64,000 nt of DNA from Melampsora larici-populina 98AG31 (Eukaryota; Basidiomycota; Pucciniomycetes; Pucciniales; Melampsoraceae): assembly GCF_000204055.1 (NCBI RefSeq), contig NW_006768773.1, forward strand, positions 899,879 to 963,878, written 5' to 3'. Shown in pieces: positions 48,908-61,779 of this stretch (position 1 is the first letter of the stretch; every line of letters begins with the position of its first letter). A program made the position numbers and the translations under genes. The notes beneath the pieces are model-generated. The model did no database searches and was not told the origin of the DNA. It saw nothing but the letters and a program-made list of their open reading frames with translations.

Positions 48908-51900
48908 TACATATACCTCCATAGCTGCTCAGGCCATACTCTTGAAGCCATTTGTCAGTAACAGAAAGGGTGTTACATGAAGTTTAGTTGATGAAATTAC
49001 ACCAAAAATTTGAGTTGGTGTATGTAGTCAATTTTCAGTAAGCTTTTTTCAAGCTCAAAACAGTTACAGCATGTATCACATGTGGAAGGTTATTCCCCTA
49101 ATGGCCAACAAAATCATGAATTTGTACAAATCACCATGTAAGTGAGCAATCAGTTTTATGGTTTGTCAGATGGCAAGCAGAAGAAACACAATATTCAATT
49201 ATTGCAATCCAAGTGAGAAGATAAATGGAAGGGAGCAGCATGTGAGAGGGAGATGGGAGGTTAATCTAGCGGTTTTATGCTGCATTGGAGATGGACAGGG
49301 AACAAGTCACCCTTTGAAGGATGGTAATTCCATACCACTGTAGTGCCAGTATGTCCAGACTCAAGGGGAATTGCAAAAACATAGTGCAGCATAAAATACA
49401 ATTTATAAGGTAAAATGTCATTAGAGCACAATAAATGCAAAAACAAAAAATGTTTTCCAAACAATGTCAAGTGTAGAATGAAAGCTTCTCTGCTTCAAAA
49501 GAAGGAAGAAAAGCACTTTCAACTTCCAAATATGGGAAAAAAATATGGGACAATTTCAAGGTTTGAGCACAGCGGGAAAATGAGGAGCATAAAAGTATGT
49601 CAGAGTAGCAGATTGTGATTCCCTAATTTGGCTATTGCCTTTGTTCTCAACGTATACACTTTCTGTGTGCTTTTCTACTTTGGTTTGTGTTACTTTTTTC
49701 CTGTTTTATACCTCTCTTCCCATTTACTCAACTTGTAAAACTGGATCCATTCTAACCTTGTACTGTGTCCTGACTGAATGCCCATATCACTTATTGCAGA
49801 CCAAATCCAGAGTATTGGATTTGGCCACCTCTTTCTTTTATTGTCTTGTATCTTTGCAATTATAGATCATCTCATGTTGTACCACTCATTCTATGTTTCC
49901 TTCTCCATATTGCCCACCTGGTTTGAGTATAATTACAGGATGTAAAGAGATAAGCCATGTGAGTCTTGACCCACACACTGCAAAAGAGAGTAGTTTGACA
50001 ACACAATTTGGAGAACAAAGCTGACCTGATGAAAAGCATATTGAAGGTTTGTAGAGCTTGGAGAGTGAAAGAGCAGTAATAAAAGCATGACTGTACATAT
50101 CAAAATCAAGTGCTAAAATGAAAAAATAGGCCAAGCATATTATAGTGAATTACAAAATGAAAGAAATTGACATAGTGGAATAGAGGCAACAAAAGCACAG
50201 GAGGACGAAGAGAACAATTCACAAACACATTCTCAAGAGCATTTTACATTTGAATCAAATAAACAAAAAATCACAATTTATGTTTGATGTAGTCAAAAGG
50301 AATGACAAAAGATTGACTGCACATTTCTTGGTGACAACCTGAGTCATGAAGATAGCACACAAGGTGTGCATATAACCATGATTAAAACCACAATAACTTA
50401 TAAGACATTTCAAATTTGTGTATCAAATTATTTAGATTATTAGTATAAATAGGGTTGAATTTCAACCAAAAGACATTGTTAAGCTACACCGTAAAAGGTG
50501 ATTCTAACATGAGCTCTGACTAAATCTGCCAATTACCCGCTGAAGCGCTGAATCCATGTCTCATGATTTTCAGCTTTTGAGGGGTGCTTGCAGATCTAGT
50601 TGGACATAATTGGAGCATGATTTTGATTGTTTCGAAAAGCACCCCATATTGTTTGGGTATGTGTGTTTAGACAAAGCAGTTCCAACTCATTCATCATGGG
50701 CTAAACACCTGTATGTGCTCTTTTGTTTTCAATATGGGTAAATTTGCTTTTGAATTGTACCATGAATCACCCTCAAGTTCGCTGCAGCCAATTTCACTAT
50801 GTTTTCTTGAGTATAAAATCAAGTCTTTTTCCTCTTAATAACTGTCAAAAACAATATCCCCTTCCCCTTCCTCCTGACCCATCACATCTTGGTTCCCATG
50901 TATTGATCAACCCATATTTGTTTGAGTTTAATTTTCAAAAACCCAATCTTTCTGTTTGACTTCATAACAATTTCTTGATACCATCAACAGCATGCCAATG
51001 ACAAGCTCAATTATTCCTCTTACCAACATCAAACCCATCAATCATCACCAAGTTCATCACCAAGTTTTCAACTATAAATCCTGCTCTCAACACAACTCAT
51101 TATCATTTTTTTCTTTGTAACTCTGTGATTTTGCAATTCATTGTTGATTTTGTCATACAGTGAGTATTACTTGATTTGAGATTTAGATTCAGATAAACAA
51201 TAACAAAAGGGGCATGTTGAGCTAAGTGCAGACATGATGAGTTCAAACTCCGTTGGGGAGGCCATGCCCACCTATTCCCGAGTCTACAAAGAAGCACCCT
51301 GTCAATTTTCCAAGACCCAAACTCCAATCATTTCTTTTTTTGGAAACATGATACTTGCTTTAACATCTTTCAAAACTATTTTTTCATTCCAAGTTACAGC
51401 CGTTGTGAGAATCATTGGTAAGTTTTGAGGTCTTGTGTGTTCCCTAGATTTAACTAGGGTTTAATCTGCCGTCCAAAACTCAGTTTTACTCGATTTCTCA
51501 GGCCTAAACTTAATTTTGCTTCCTTGAAAGTTAAGTCTTCCAATGTCCATAACTGTCATCTACTGTCATGGAACACTTCCAAGCATCCAACTTCGAAATC
51601 TGTTGGGCCGGCTTGTCCTTCCGGTTCATTTCCAACTTTCCAACCTCACCTCGACTCTGACTTCATTTAGACATCCAGGCCTTCCTTGACGCCATTTGAT
51701 GAAAGTACGTATACGTAAGTAAGTTCTTTATTCTTTGCTATGCAAGCATTTCAATCACACTGATCAATCAAACTTCTATCCACATAGGAATGGAAACGGA
51801 ATGAATATAAATTTTCAATGAATCAAAAGAGGGTACATGCTTGTTTGAAGTTGAAGATTTCGATTGCGAATATGAATGTGGGTTGTTGTCTTTGGGTAAG

Positions 51901-52592
51901 AAAGAAAGGAACACGGATACTGACTTTCTTCAACAAATTTATCAAACAAAGTTTCATTTGCACGATTTCGAACACGACTTTGAAGGGTTATTGTCATTCA
52001 TTTGGTATCAATGGAGACAATTGTGTTTTTGTAACAGACCACAAAACAAAGAAGATTTCAACAACAAACAAACAAGGCCAGCTCTCATTTCATTATCTGA
52101 TGCCGAAGATTCTAGCTTCTAACCATATGTGTGTTTATTTTGGGTTTGGCACCCCATTGCCATTATCGCCACCAAACAAACTATCATATGACCTCTTATG
52201 ATATCATATGATATCATCAGAAAACGGGGATCAGTTTGGTCAAGGCCAAAGGTTTAAATATTCGTGCATTTGGCCAATCTCTTTGTTCTTCTTCTCCATT
52301 GAACTCCGCCAGTAAGAATCAAAACATTATTTATTTTCGCTTGATTTCTATTTTTTTCTGACCAATCGGTCCTTTGTCTCAGGTTTCGAATTTGTGCAAT
52401 CAAAGTCTACCTTTAGCTTTCGTTTTCAACCTTTACACCACCTTTACACCAACTCCACTGTCTTGTTATCAGTGCGTTCCTTTGCCCCTCTTTTGGTCTT
52501 CTAATTGCTTCGTTGGAATGATATTGATAATTCTCTTGTTTCTAATCGCTTCTTTATTTGATGATCAGCTCGGCAACATACAACAATCTACC
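48908..52592. other. Long intergenic region, no gene recognised
   Basis: AT-rich DNA with many chance ORFs. A perfect 20-bp palindrome (ATGATATCATATGATATCAT) lies at 52198-52217. The last 300 bases are pyrimidine-rich and probably form the promoter of the gene starting at 52593. Confidence 0.45.
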
Positions 52593-54379
52593 ATGTCTAA
52601 CCCACAATTACAAATCACCGATGCCTCAGTAGTGCCCGCTGTTGAAGTGGAAGGCCACATGAATTCACGTAAGTCAGTCTCTCTGCATATACATATACAA
52701 GTTTCATTTTACTAAAGTGATGTCAATTTTGGGTCAGTTTTCGAAAAGCCTTCGATTCATCAAACTGGCGAGGAAGCTCCAGCCACCTGCAGTCAACAAA
52801 ACCCTCTTTACCGCATCGGTACCGCTAATCGTATCCAATTCGATAAACGACACGAAATGTTTGTTCAGGTTAAGTTCAAAATCCACGCTGAAAAAGAGGT
52901 TGAAGTCAACCAGGCAACTTCGATGAAGGTGGCTAGCAGAACTCGCCGCGGTGCTGCCACCACGGCGCGCTACAACCTAATTGAATCGAAAATGTTCAAT
53001 CAAGGAAACGTCCTCGAGCTGGTCAAGTGTCTTTTCGGGAAGTCTCTCAAAGATTTCAAAGGTATGTGTGGAGACATTTGTGATGAGTATGAACCCGGCA
53101 TGCGGCATATGGTACTTTCAAGCGACCTTGCTCCAAGCCTGAAATGGGTTGGCCAGGTTGGACGTGAAAAAATCACGTTGGTCGATTATCCAACCTGGCA
53201 AGGCTTTGTCGATTTGCTTGCGAAAGCAACAAAGCACAAGGGTTCGGTCATAATCTTTACTGAAGATGCCAAAGAAAAAGCGAAAAAGGCCGCTCAGGTG
53301 TGTTACTTATTTGTTCTTATTCTTAGTGTTATTGATATTATATTCTTTATCTTATTCTTATTAATCTTATTCTGATTTTTTTGTTTCGTTTCTATTAAAC
53401 TTAGACCACCGCGGCGAAAGAGCTGATTGCTTCCGCCAGCGGCCCCACTGCAGCAGAAGCGCATGTCGGTGTGCTTACTCAAGAGCTAGAGGTGTGTCAC
53501 ATACCCCCTTTTGATTGATAAGGGTTCAATTCTTATCGGTTATCTGACATTGCTTGAGAGCCAGGATGCCCGTAAACAAATTCGCCTCCACGAGTTGGCA
53601 GCCCAACTGTTCCATGAACACACTCAAAAAGCTAATCCCGGCGATGGCGCCATCCTAGTCTGCCCTTGGGATCCGAATTTTCTCTACCGATTAACGTACA
53701 GCGGGGCGTGGGTCTGGGCCAAGGGTGTGGTAAGTGATGACTTTCTATCCTTGTTTTGTATTCTACTACTTATTGACTCCGTCGCCTTCCCTTTGTTTCC
53801 TGCCTTTTTTAAATTCGACTTCTTATCTTTTTTGAATTCCTCTCCTTATCTTCCCCCTTGTGCTTGATTTCGTGCTTGATTCCAGAAATCCGGAATGGCA
53901 ACCCGCGATATCCCTCCCAGAACTTACGAATATCTGGCTATCATGAAGAAGGCCTGAGTCTTCCATAAGGCGACCAAAGTCGACGATCGAGTCAAGATGC
54001 GCAGCAAACAAATGCGACTTGACTTGTCTCCTACGTTTCACAAATCCGGCGGTTCCAACCGGTCTTTTTTTGAACCTCCAGCCAAACTGTTATTTCCAAA
54101 ACCAACCGCTTCCAAAAGATCTGCTAGTGATGCAGGGATTTTATTGAACTCTGAATTTGACATGAAAAAAGTCAAAATAGAACCAAGTAAGTTCGCATCA
54201 TCATATACATTGATTTACTAAACCAGTTTAGTAATGATCATCAAATGATTAATCTCACTCATATTTGTAGGCTCTCCATCTGGAGTGGGCCAAGCGATAT
54301 ATCTGTCTTCAGATCCCCCGTCAGCTAATGCTTTTCCTTGGTCTCAAGAAAGCAATATAAGAATCAAAAAGGAGTCAGG
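52593..54379 (+). pseudogene. 5' part of an unknown gene interrupted by a hAT transposon
   Basis: Unrecognised multi-exon gene starting MSNPQLQITDASVVPAVEVE. Exons follow at about 52739-53297 (basic, with YRIGTANRIQFDKRHEMF and VGREKITLVDYPTWQGF), 53404-53490, 53564-53729 (PGDGAILVCPWDPNF), 53886-54184 and 54271 onward. The last exon ends at KKES, where the hAT element begins. TGA at 53955-53957 interrupts an otherwise open exon (IMKKA, stop, VFHKATKVDD). The final exon (SPSGVGQAIYLSSDPP ... SQESNIRIKKES) is a near-duplicate of the first exon beyond the transposon. The tract near 54050-54180 is rich in Lys/Ser/Pro. Function unknown; the broken frame makes a full product unlikely. Confidence 0.5.
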
Positions 54380-57300
54380 CAATACCGCAACCGCTCCGCA
54401 CGAAAGAGCGTGTGCGGAGCGATTTTTATGTGCGCTACAGCCCCTACTCAGCTGAGCGCAGCCTACGCACCGCACCCAGGGGCCAAATTTCCCTGAGCGC
54501 AGCAAACCGCTACGCACAGGAGCCCAACCGGAGCTGCCCTGCTCATGAGCGGAGCAAAACCCTGTACCCAGGGGTACAGGGTTACCCAGAGTTACCTCTG
54601 GAATCCTTTGCAAGCATTCTCCGTCGTACATCACTCAAAACTCTCAATGGACGGTGGCGAAGGCGCAAGGACCTCCTTTCGAACCAATCTGTCGACCCCC
54701 TGGATAAACTTTGACCAATGGCTGGCCTGTGGTTGGTACTGCAGAGGATTTGTCAATGCCACCAGGTAGTAAGTACCCTCTTGTTTTGCAAAAACTTCAT
54801 CTTCTTCATCTTCCCTCTTGTTTCATCGTCTTTTTCTTTTTCTTTGAATTGAATATTGACAAATCTTTACCATGCCCATATCAAAATCATCTTCTCTCGC
54901 TTCAACTTCAAGTAGCCTCCAGGTACCAGGTAGGTCGTTGAGTCGAACTCTTCGACCACCCAGCCCGGCTCGATCCCAACAAGGCTTTATTAGATCACCA
55001 AAAGATTCACGTATTACCATCAGTATAGCTGCATCACCAAGTACTGAAGATGACTCAGTCTCTACTGCACTTTCCCATCGACCTGCTTCCCCACGACCCC
55101 CGACTCCAACTAAAAAATCAAAGGAAGTTGCTCCAAAGGCTAAGCCAACTTCCAAAGGAAAGGTAGGTCACATTTTCAAACATATCTATGATCACATCCA
55201 ATCAGATACAAGTTCCAGAGCTGACTTTTTAATTCAATTGCTGTTTCTAGAGTCGTTCGTCCAGCAGCAAACGTGCCTGATCGCCATCGGGTAGCCCGTT
55301 GAAAGGAAACTCGCCTTTGGTCAAGAAAACCAAAATGAATGTGAGTTCCTGCTACTAGTTCTTTCATATCGAATCTATCTCTTTCTCTGTCATCTTCTAA
55401 GATCGTACTATTCATGTTTCCTTTAGGACTTCGAGGTTCCTGACGGCTGTGACTTGTCGCAAGAGTCAGACGTCGAGATCGTTGGGTCAAAGGGCGAGTT
55501 GGGCTATAATGAGGCTCAGAGTAGCAATGTGAGGGAACTCCTCAAATACTTCTACCCGCCTAAGGTAATTTTTCTTATTTGATCATGTCATCCTAATTTT
55601 TTAAAGTATCACTGACTTTTTTTCCTGTGTAGGGTCTCAAATACCAGTGTCGGTGGTGTTATGGTACCTATAGTAAGGGGAAAACCTCATATTTCGGATT
55701 ATGGGGTCACCGCGACGGCAAAGAAAGTTGACCTGTCTGCAAGATGCGGCACAAAGCGATTGCGGCAGGAGTGAAACTTCCTCCAACCTATTTGGAGACA
55801 ATCGAAGAAGAATCTCAGAAGAACAGTACTTTAACATCTTATTTCCAAGGACCAACTTTCTCAGCCGACTTGATAAACATGATACTGGTTCTTTGGGTGG
55901 TCCGACATGCTCTTCCTTGGGCTAGGTTCGAGGATCCCGCCCTTCGGGCGGCTTTCTATGGTGTAAATCGTGATGCCAAGGTTTGATCAAGAACCTGGGC
56001 AGCACAGCAATCGGTTATACTTTATTCTGGATTACATGAACAGGCAATAAATGCAGTTAAGGTCAGATTCCCTTCTCATTCATTCTCATCTCTCCTCTTG
56101 TGTTTCATATTCAACTCTTATACTGATATCATCGTTCACTCCCAAATGAAAATAGACTAATAGGGGGAAGTTCTGTTTGGTACACAATGTCTGGACAACA
56201 AAAGGCAACACATACACCTTTATCGGAGCGTCCACAAACTATATCGACGATGATTGGAACTATAAATCGACACATCTAACTCTCAAAATGGTCGCTTGGA
56301 GGCACTTTGGTGCCCTTCTAGCAAAACCAATAGGAAAGTTCCTGACTTGTCACGGACTTCATAAGAAGATAAGCTTGTTTTTATTCTCACTATATTAAAT
56401 TTTGCTAATTTATTGTTTTAAATGTCTCTTACATGCTAGCTCAGACCACGGACAGTGGCAGTAACAATGCACCTATGGCTGCAGAGATGCAGGCGATGTT
56501 TGGAAAAGCAGAAGATCCAATATTCTGGCAAGCATCTGGCCACCACGTTCGATGCTATGCCCATAAACTCAACCTCACGGTTGGGCATGGTCTGAAAGCA
56601 CTTGGTCAGAAGGTCAACATCGCCAAGCCTTGTATCCCACACAACCAGCCCGCCCCTATTCCGGTCCTTGAGGTGAATGACGGCGAGGATGAGGTTGAGA
56701 TCGACCAGGACGAATCCGATGACGACGACGAGGACCTACCTGAAAAGCCCGATGGTGTAGATGACGAGCTTACTAATGAGGGAATGGAAATTTCCGGTGA
56801 ACCGTGTGAGAAGGATGATGTGGTCGCACTGGCCCTTGCCAAAGTGAGTATTTCTATATAAGTTTTATTCATTTCAACTATATGTCTTTGCTGAATGTAA
56901 ATCTTTGAATGCTTGCAGGTTGACACAGTCAGTGGTCAGATCGCCAGTAGTGCGGCCAGGCGATCCGACTTCAAGTTGCGTTCAACTCGGTTGGGTTGCA
57001 AAGGGCGCATGCTCAAGCGCCCTTGCAAGACACGCTGGAACAGTCACTACGAAAGCCGAAAGGTGGCTTGCGACGCACAGGAGTTAAATACTCTTTAATT
57101 TTTCTCCATGCTTTGTCTCTTGTGACGTCTAACTAATTTCGAAATTTTACAGGTGATCAACTCCATGCTTGCTGCTGATCGCAAGGCAGCTTTTTTTAAG
57201 GGGGTCACCATCTCACCTGCTGAATGGCATGCAGTGGAATTGGTGAACAAGGTTTTAAAGGTAAATCCTCTCTTGTAACTCGACCTTTGACAATATACTA

Positions 57301-58444
57301 ATCCACTGTTATTTGTATAAATTAGACATTTGTCGACGCAACTGCCCAAGTGGAAGGCAATGGCCCAACTGGATGTATCGTCCTAGCCGAGTACAAACAA
57401 GTTATCAAGGAGCTCAAGATTCATCAATCAGAAGCTCACGAATTTGCAAGCCTTGTCAAAGCGATTGATGAGATGCTCAAATGGCTTGGCAAGTATCAGG
57501 AAGAGTCGGTCAGCACTGAGTGCATTACCCTTGCGACAGTCCTGAACCCTTGGTTTTGGGGCAAATTTTTTTCTGTCCACTATCCTGAACATGAAGATTC
57601 TGCAAATCACGCCATCGAAACGACTTTCCAAACGCTATTGGAGGAAACCAACAATCGAGAGGCCACACCATCACCTAATGATGACAATCATGCAAACAAC
57701 GAGCCTGACGAATTCGATATCTTTGGAGCTTCTAACACCACGACGACTGAAAAGCCATCTAGTTCGGAACTCGAGGACTATTTGCAAGGGAAATACCCGA
57801 TCAGTAAAGATCAAAGCCCTCTTGATTGGTGGAGGGTGAGTCTTTTGCATTTATTTACTGTCACTCATTGCATTTTCAACTCACTAACAAGTTCTTTGCA
57901 ATGACAGAAACACGAACATCATTTCCCAATTCTCGCCCAGTTGGCTCGTGATTACCTGTCAGTCTCTGCGACCTCATGTGCGTGTGAGCGTACGTTCTCC
58001 GCCGCGGCCGATATTTGTACCCCGTCACGTGGAGGAATGCTACCAAAGACCATGGAGCGTCTGGTAGGTTGCCAAGCCTGGATGAAGGAAGGCATGATCC
58101 CAGGTGGAGATTTTGAAGAAGCCTCAATGGCTCTTCAAGCGTATATTGAAAGCTTGGTAAAGAAAAAGAAGTAGGGTCCTTTATTTTCTCTGTTATACAT
58201 GATACATAGTTATACAAGATTATTTTGTCTTTACAAAAAATTATTTGAACTCGGTCCTCGGTCAATTTTAAGGCTATGTGCGCCGCTCTTGAGCGATGAG
58301 CGTAGTGGTTTCACCACTACGCACCCTCGAGTTGAAAAAAAATATAAAAAAAGCGATTTTGTGCGTAGTGTAATAGAGCGCAGGGCTACGCTCCGCTCCG
58401 AGGATATGCCAAAATCCTGAGCGGAGCGTAGCGATTGCGGTATT
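54380..58444 (+). mobile_element. 4.06-kb hAT transposon with 8-bp TSD
   Basis: The left end CAATACCGCAACCGCT (54380) is inverted at the right end (complement reads CAATACCGCAATCGCT, including G58445). The direct repeat GAGTCAGG lies at 54372-54379 and 58445-58452; the G at 58445 can be counted to either the TSD or the TIR. Subterminal hairpins occur at both ends: GCTCCGCAC 54393-54401 with 54412-54420, and CTACGCTCCGCTC 58386-58398 with 58419-58431. It encodes one transposase gene in the same direction as the interrupted host gene. Confidence 0.88.
54872..58174 (+). pseudogene. hAT transposase, inactivated by three TGA codons
   Basis: Multi-exon hAT transposase from MPISKSSS (54872) to KKKK-stop (58174). 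Order: a Ser/Pro-rich basic N-terminus; a BED-type zinc finger (KYQCRWCYGTY ... LWGHRD); a core with LVHNVWTTKGNTYTFIG, TTDSGSNN and HHVRCYAHKLNL; an acidic insert; LATVLNPWFW; and the C-terminal dimerisation domain (SATSCACERTFSAAADI near 57960-58010). TGA codons at 55277, 55729 and 55984 interrupt open exons. The first catalytic position reads N in LVHNVW, where hAT enzymes usually have D. A splice donor near 56371 reads AT instead of GT. The element is therefore probably immobile unless supplied in trans. Confidence 0.8.
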
Positions 58445-59069
58445 GAGTCAGGTAACGTGGTATTTCATTATCCAAACTGCCTAACGTTTTGGAGGGTTGT
58501 CACTGATTTTTTGGGTCTTGACCGTATCCTTAGGCTCAGGCTCCAAGGGTGTAACGATTGTCATATCATCCGATCCCCCAACACCTAGCCACATTGACTC
58601 ATCTCAAGAGTCGAAGAATGAATTACAACAGCAATCAGGTATATACATTTATTATACAACCTTTGCTTTATATATACCCTGGACTGACCAATACCTGAGT
58701 CCGCTCTCTTCTGTAGATTATAAGATCTTTCGATCCAACACACCTGGCGTCCAAGAAGACAACCAACAAGCTCATGCTGAAGCTTTAGAGCGATTTCTAA
58801 TTCTTTGCAATGTTCCACAAAACGACGAGACTACCCGAATGATCCTCGAGCGTGCCGGCGTCAAGTCATGGACTGACTTGTTACCTAGTCACCAGTTCAC
58901 CGAATCTTCACTTACCTCACGTGGCATGCACCCTGCTCTGGCTTCTCATCTTGTCAGCGAAGCCATGGAACGTGTAAACGAACTCAAGAAGGATGTCGAT
59001 GAGCTTCAAGATGAAGATTCTGGCAATTCCGATGTGTCAAGCCCTCGTCCTGCTTCCCCAGAGTACTAA
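58445..59069 (+). pseudogene. 3' part of the unknown gene interrupted by the hAT transposon
   Basis: Continues the gene starting at 52593. The right copy of the target duplication restores the normal donor (GAGTCAG|GTAACG). The next exon begins after tatccttag at about 58534 with GSGSKGVTIVISSDPP and ends QQQS at ~58638. The final exon runs from ~58717 (DYKIFRSNTPGVQED) to TAA at 59067-59069. The end of the protein is helical and acidic (SEAMERVNELKKDVDELQDED). The VTIVISSDPP and AIYLSSDPP segments look like SUMO-interacting motifs, which is only a suggestion. No domain was recognised with confidence. Confidence 0.5.
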
Positions 59070-59104
59070 CATGTCCAATCAAGCTTTTTCCCCTTCGCTC
59101 TTGA

Positions 59105-59285
59105 GTAATTATGATATCATTGTAATTGCTGCCCCTTGAGTCATGGTATCTTTGTAAACGCTGCTCCTTCATTGTGTGATGTCGCAGAGGCAATTTGTTT
59201 TTTTAACCGCTGCTCCATCTTTGTATGATGTCGCAGATGTTTTTTTTTAACTTGCTGCTCCATATTTGTATGATCTCGTAAAGAT
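59105..59285. repeat. Degenerate tandem repeat, unit ~45-55 bp, about 3.5 copies
   Basis: Units share gctgctcc.t..ttgtatgatgtcgcaga followed by a T tract. The repeat sits directly after the stop of the interrupted gene, probably in its 3' UTR. Confidence 0.65.
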
Positions 59286-60407
59286 CAATATATTGAATAG
59301 TAAAAATATTGATCTTACTTGCCATTCAAACCACATGAGTCACTTGAGATTCAATCCACATGAGCCACTTGAGACGATTTCTGTGAACGTGTATCTCCAA
59401 CTTCTTTCCATTGAGAGAATGTCCGATTGATGATCATTAAAAACCATCTCAAATGGATAGGATAACTTTCGATATCAAATCATCCTGCAAATCAACACTC
59501 GTGGGTAAATCACTTGTGGAAAAATTGAAAGTGACCTGTATCTATACCTCATGATACCTGGTCATGAGAGCGATCAAATGCAAGCAAGTTTTTTTTCCAT
59601 ACTCGCTTGCACAAAATACTGACAGCTATCATCTTACTTTCTTCCTCTATAAGATGAATATCATCTGACTATCTTACTCTATCAGATGAATAGCTTATAG
59701 AGTAAGAAATGATCATGATATCTTTTCATGAGCGCGAGCAAATCAAACCTTGTATCATATTGATTATTTGCACAAAACACTGACAGAAAAACAAAACGAG
59801 GCAAACAAACTTAAAAGTAGACAAAATTTTTCTTTTTCATATCATTGGTTAAACAAAGTCCAAGCTCAAATCAAAGCAAAAAAAACCGAGTTCAACCATA
59901 CTTGTAAAACTTTCAACTTTTCAACTGATTTGATAAATATGTTGAGCTGTACTAGACAAAATTTTAATCCATTATTTAGATAAACGCAGTCAAAGCAAAA
60001 CTAAACGAGCCAAAGAAACCTTGTAGAATTTTGAAATCTGTAGCCTACTTTTCATTTATCAGATGATAACCCAGACCTTTGTTGTAATTTTTTCTTTCTT
60101 CAGCGTGAATCTACCATGTATATTGATATTCACAATATTCGAAAACACTCAAGATGGAATTTGTACCCGTGTATTATTATAAGTACTCAATAAATAAACT
60201 ATTCGTGCTTTCACCATTACCCTGACACTATCTGTATGAAATCAGAATTCCTAAATAAATATTGAGATTGAGTCGTTGCACGTGTTGAAGTAGCAGGAGA
60301 AAGAGGAAAAATGGGATTTGAAGTAAACCAAGTAATTTTGAATCGATGATTTGATGAGAGAGATTCAATCAATTTAATTTTGAAATTGAATTTAAATTTA
60401 TGAGTCG
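59286..60407. other. AT-rich intergenic region
   Basis: No gene supported. Contains short repeats such as ctctat.agatgaata around 59645-59705. Confidence 0.5.
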
Positions 60408-61529
60408 TTACACATAACCACTTCCTCTAAAGAAGCCTTCACACATTTCTTCCGTGAATAGGTCCATACAAGCAATAAAGAGGGCCTCTCTCTCGTCTTC
60501 TGCAGCCAAAGCCTGCTGCAAGACCTGAGAGCGTCGAAGTCTCGACTTAAGAACCGAGAACCCCTTTTCAATAGGGTTGAAATTGGGGGAGTAGGCAGGT
60601 AGATAAACGAGCCTCACACCACGTGCGGCACAGAGTTCTTCCACTCTCCCGCCGTGGTGGATAGGCGCGTTGTCCATGACCAGAACACTGTTCCGAGCTG
60701 GGAACGGGTTCATGGCAGGTAGCTGTTACGGAAAGGGACAAATCATACTCAGTAATGTCATCCAAAAGAAATAAATATACCCAAAAGAACATACCAAGTC
60801 GTGTTCCAGGAACGACTCAAAATCCAACCTTGTGTAGCCTCCCGCTTGTACAGACATGGCTACAATGCCATCCATTGAGATCCCAGGCAATGCTGACCAT
60901 CGAAAAGCCTGAGTTGGCCTCTGGAGGCGAGGTGTGCGTTGACCCAGAGGAGCCCGTGCGTGCGTTCGATATAATCTATGTTTGGAGATAGCAGTCTCAT
61001 CTACCCAACAGAACCAAGTTAGCACAAGTGATCAATTTGAGATCACAGTAATCAGATCAGGCTTACCAACAAAGACAAGGCACCGAGGATCTATCTGGGA
61101 AATCTCTTCGATATAAGCACCTCAAGCTATTGCAGACTGGTTGGGATGGACCGTGCGGGACTTTTTACGAGTCCAAGAAAGACGAGATCGTAGTTCCGTT
61201 GAGAGAGTCTTCAGAGATACATTCCTTCCAAAAGTATCACGAATTTTGGCCTGAAGTTCGTCGAGATAAAGGGTTGGATCGAGTTCCAGGGCTTCCAAAA
61301 CAAAATCTTTCTCAGGGTCTCCTAGAGCAGAAGGCGCGCCGGGTTGCATCAGGTCCAAAGGGTTGGTGACCACTGCCCGAGTTGTTCGATAAAGTTCGAA
61401 CCAACGACGGACTGTCGTAAGTGACAAATCAATTCCAGTGGACCGTACGATTTCGGGGAACGTCATTCCTCGCAAGACCATCCGTAAAACCATCAACTTG
61501 ATGTCCGTGCTGTACAAGGTTTTCGGCAT
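60408..61529 (-). pseudogene. Tc1/mariner-type DD34E transposase with one in-frame TGA
   Basis: Starts MPKTLYSTDIK at 61529, with a helix-turn-helix region (MTFPEIVRSTGIDLSLTTV, VRRWFELYRT). The catalytic domain has CLVFVDETAIS (first D, split by an intron at ~61003-61066), LVMDNAPIHHG (second D) and PNFNPIEKGF (E), with 34 residues between the second D and E. The last exon ends FFRGSGYV at 60408. TGA at 61122-61124 (minus strand) interrupts the exon between QSAIA and GAYIEEISQIDPRC; CGA would keep it open. Acidic triad and splice sites are otherwise intact. I did not find matching TIRs with TA duplications, so the element borders are undefined. Confidence 0.82.
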
Positions 61530-61779
61530 GTTGATAATGAAATTGAGAGATTCCTTCGAAAATGAGATGTTCTTTGGAACGAGGTAGAAGAAGATTCGTT
61601 GTATTGTTGATATGAGACGAATAAGAAAGAATTTCCGAGTATGATCCAAAGCCAAAAAAGGTAATAAAAAAGGTGAAATTAAAATCTTGATGGACAAGGG
61701 GAGGGAAAAGGTGAAATTGAAAGTAGGAGAGAGGGAAATTGAAAGTGGGAGAGAGGGAAATTGAAAACTAAATGGAGAT

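Noticed and set aside
52374..52715. 113-codon ORF before the interrupted gene
   Set aside because: Its end overlaps the true first exon in another frame; no motif and no splice support.
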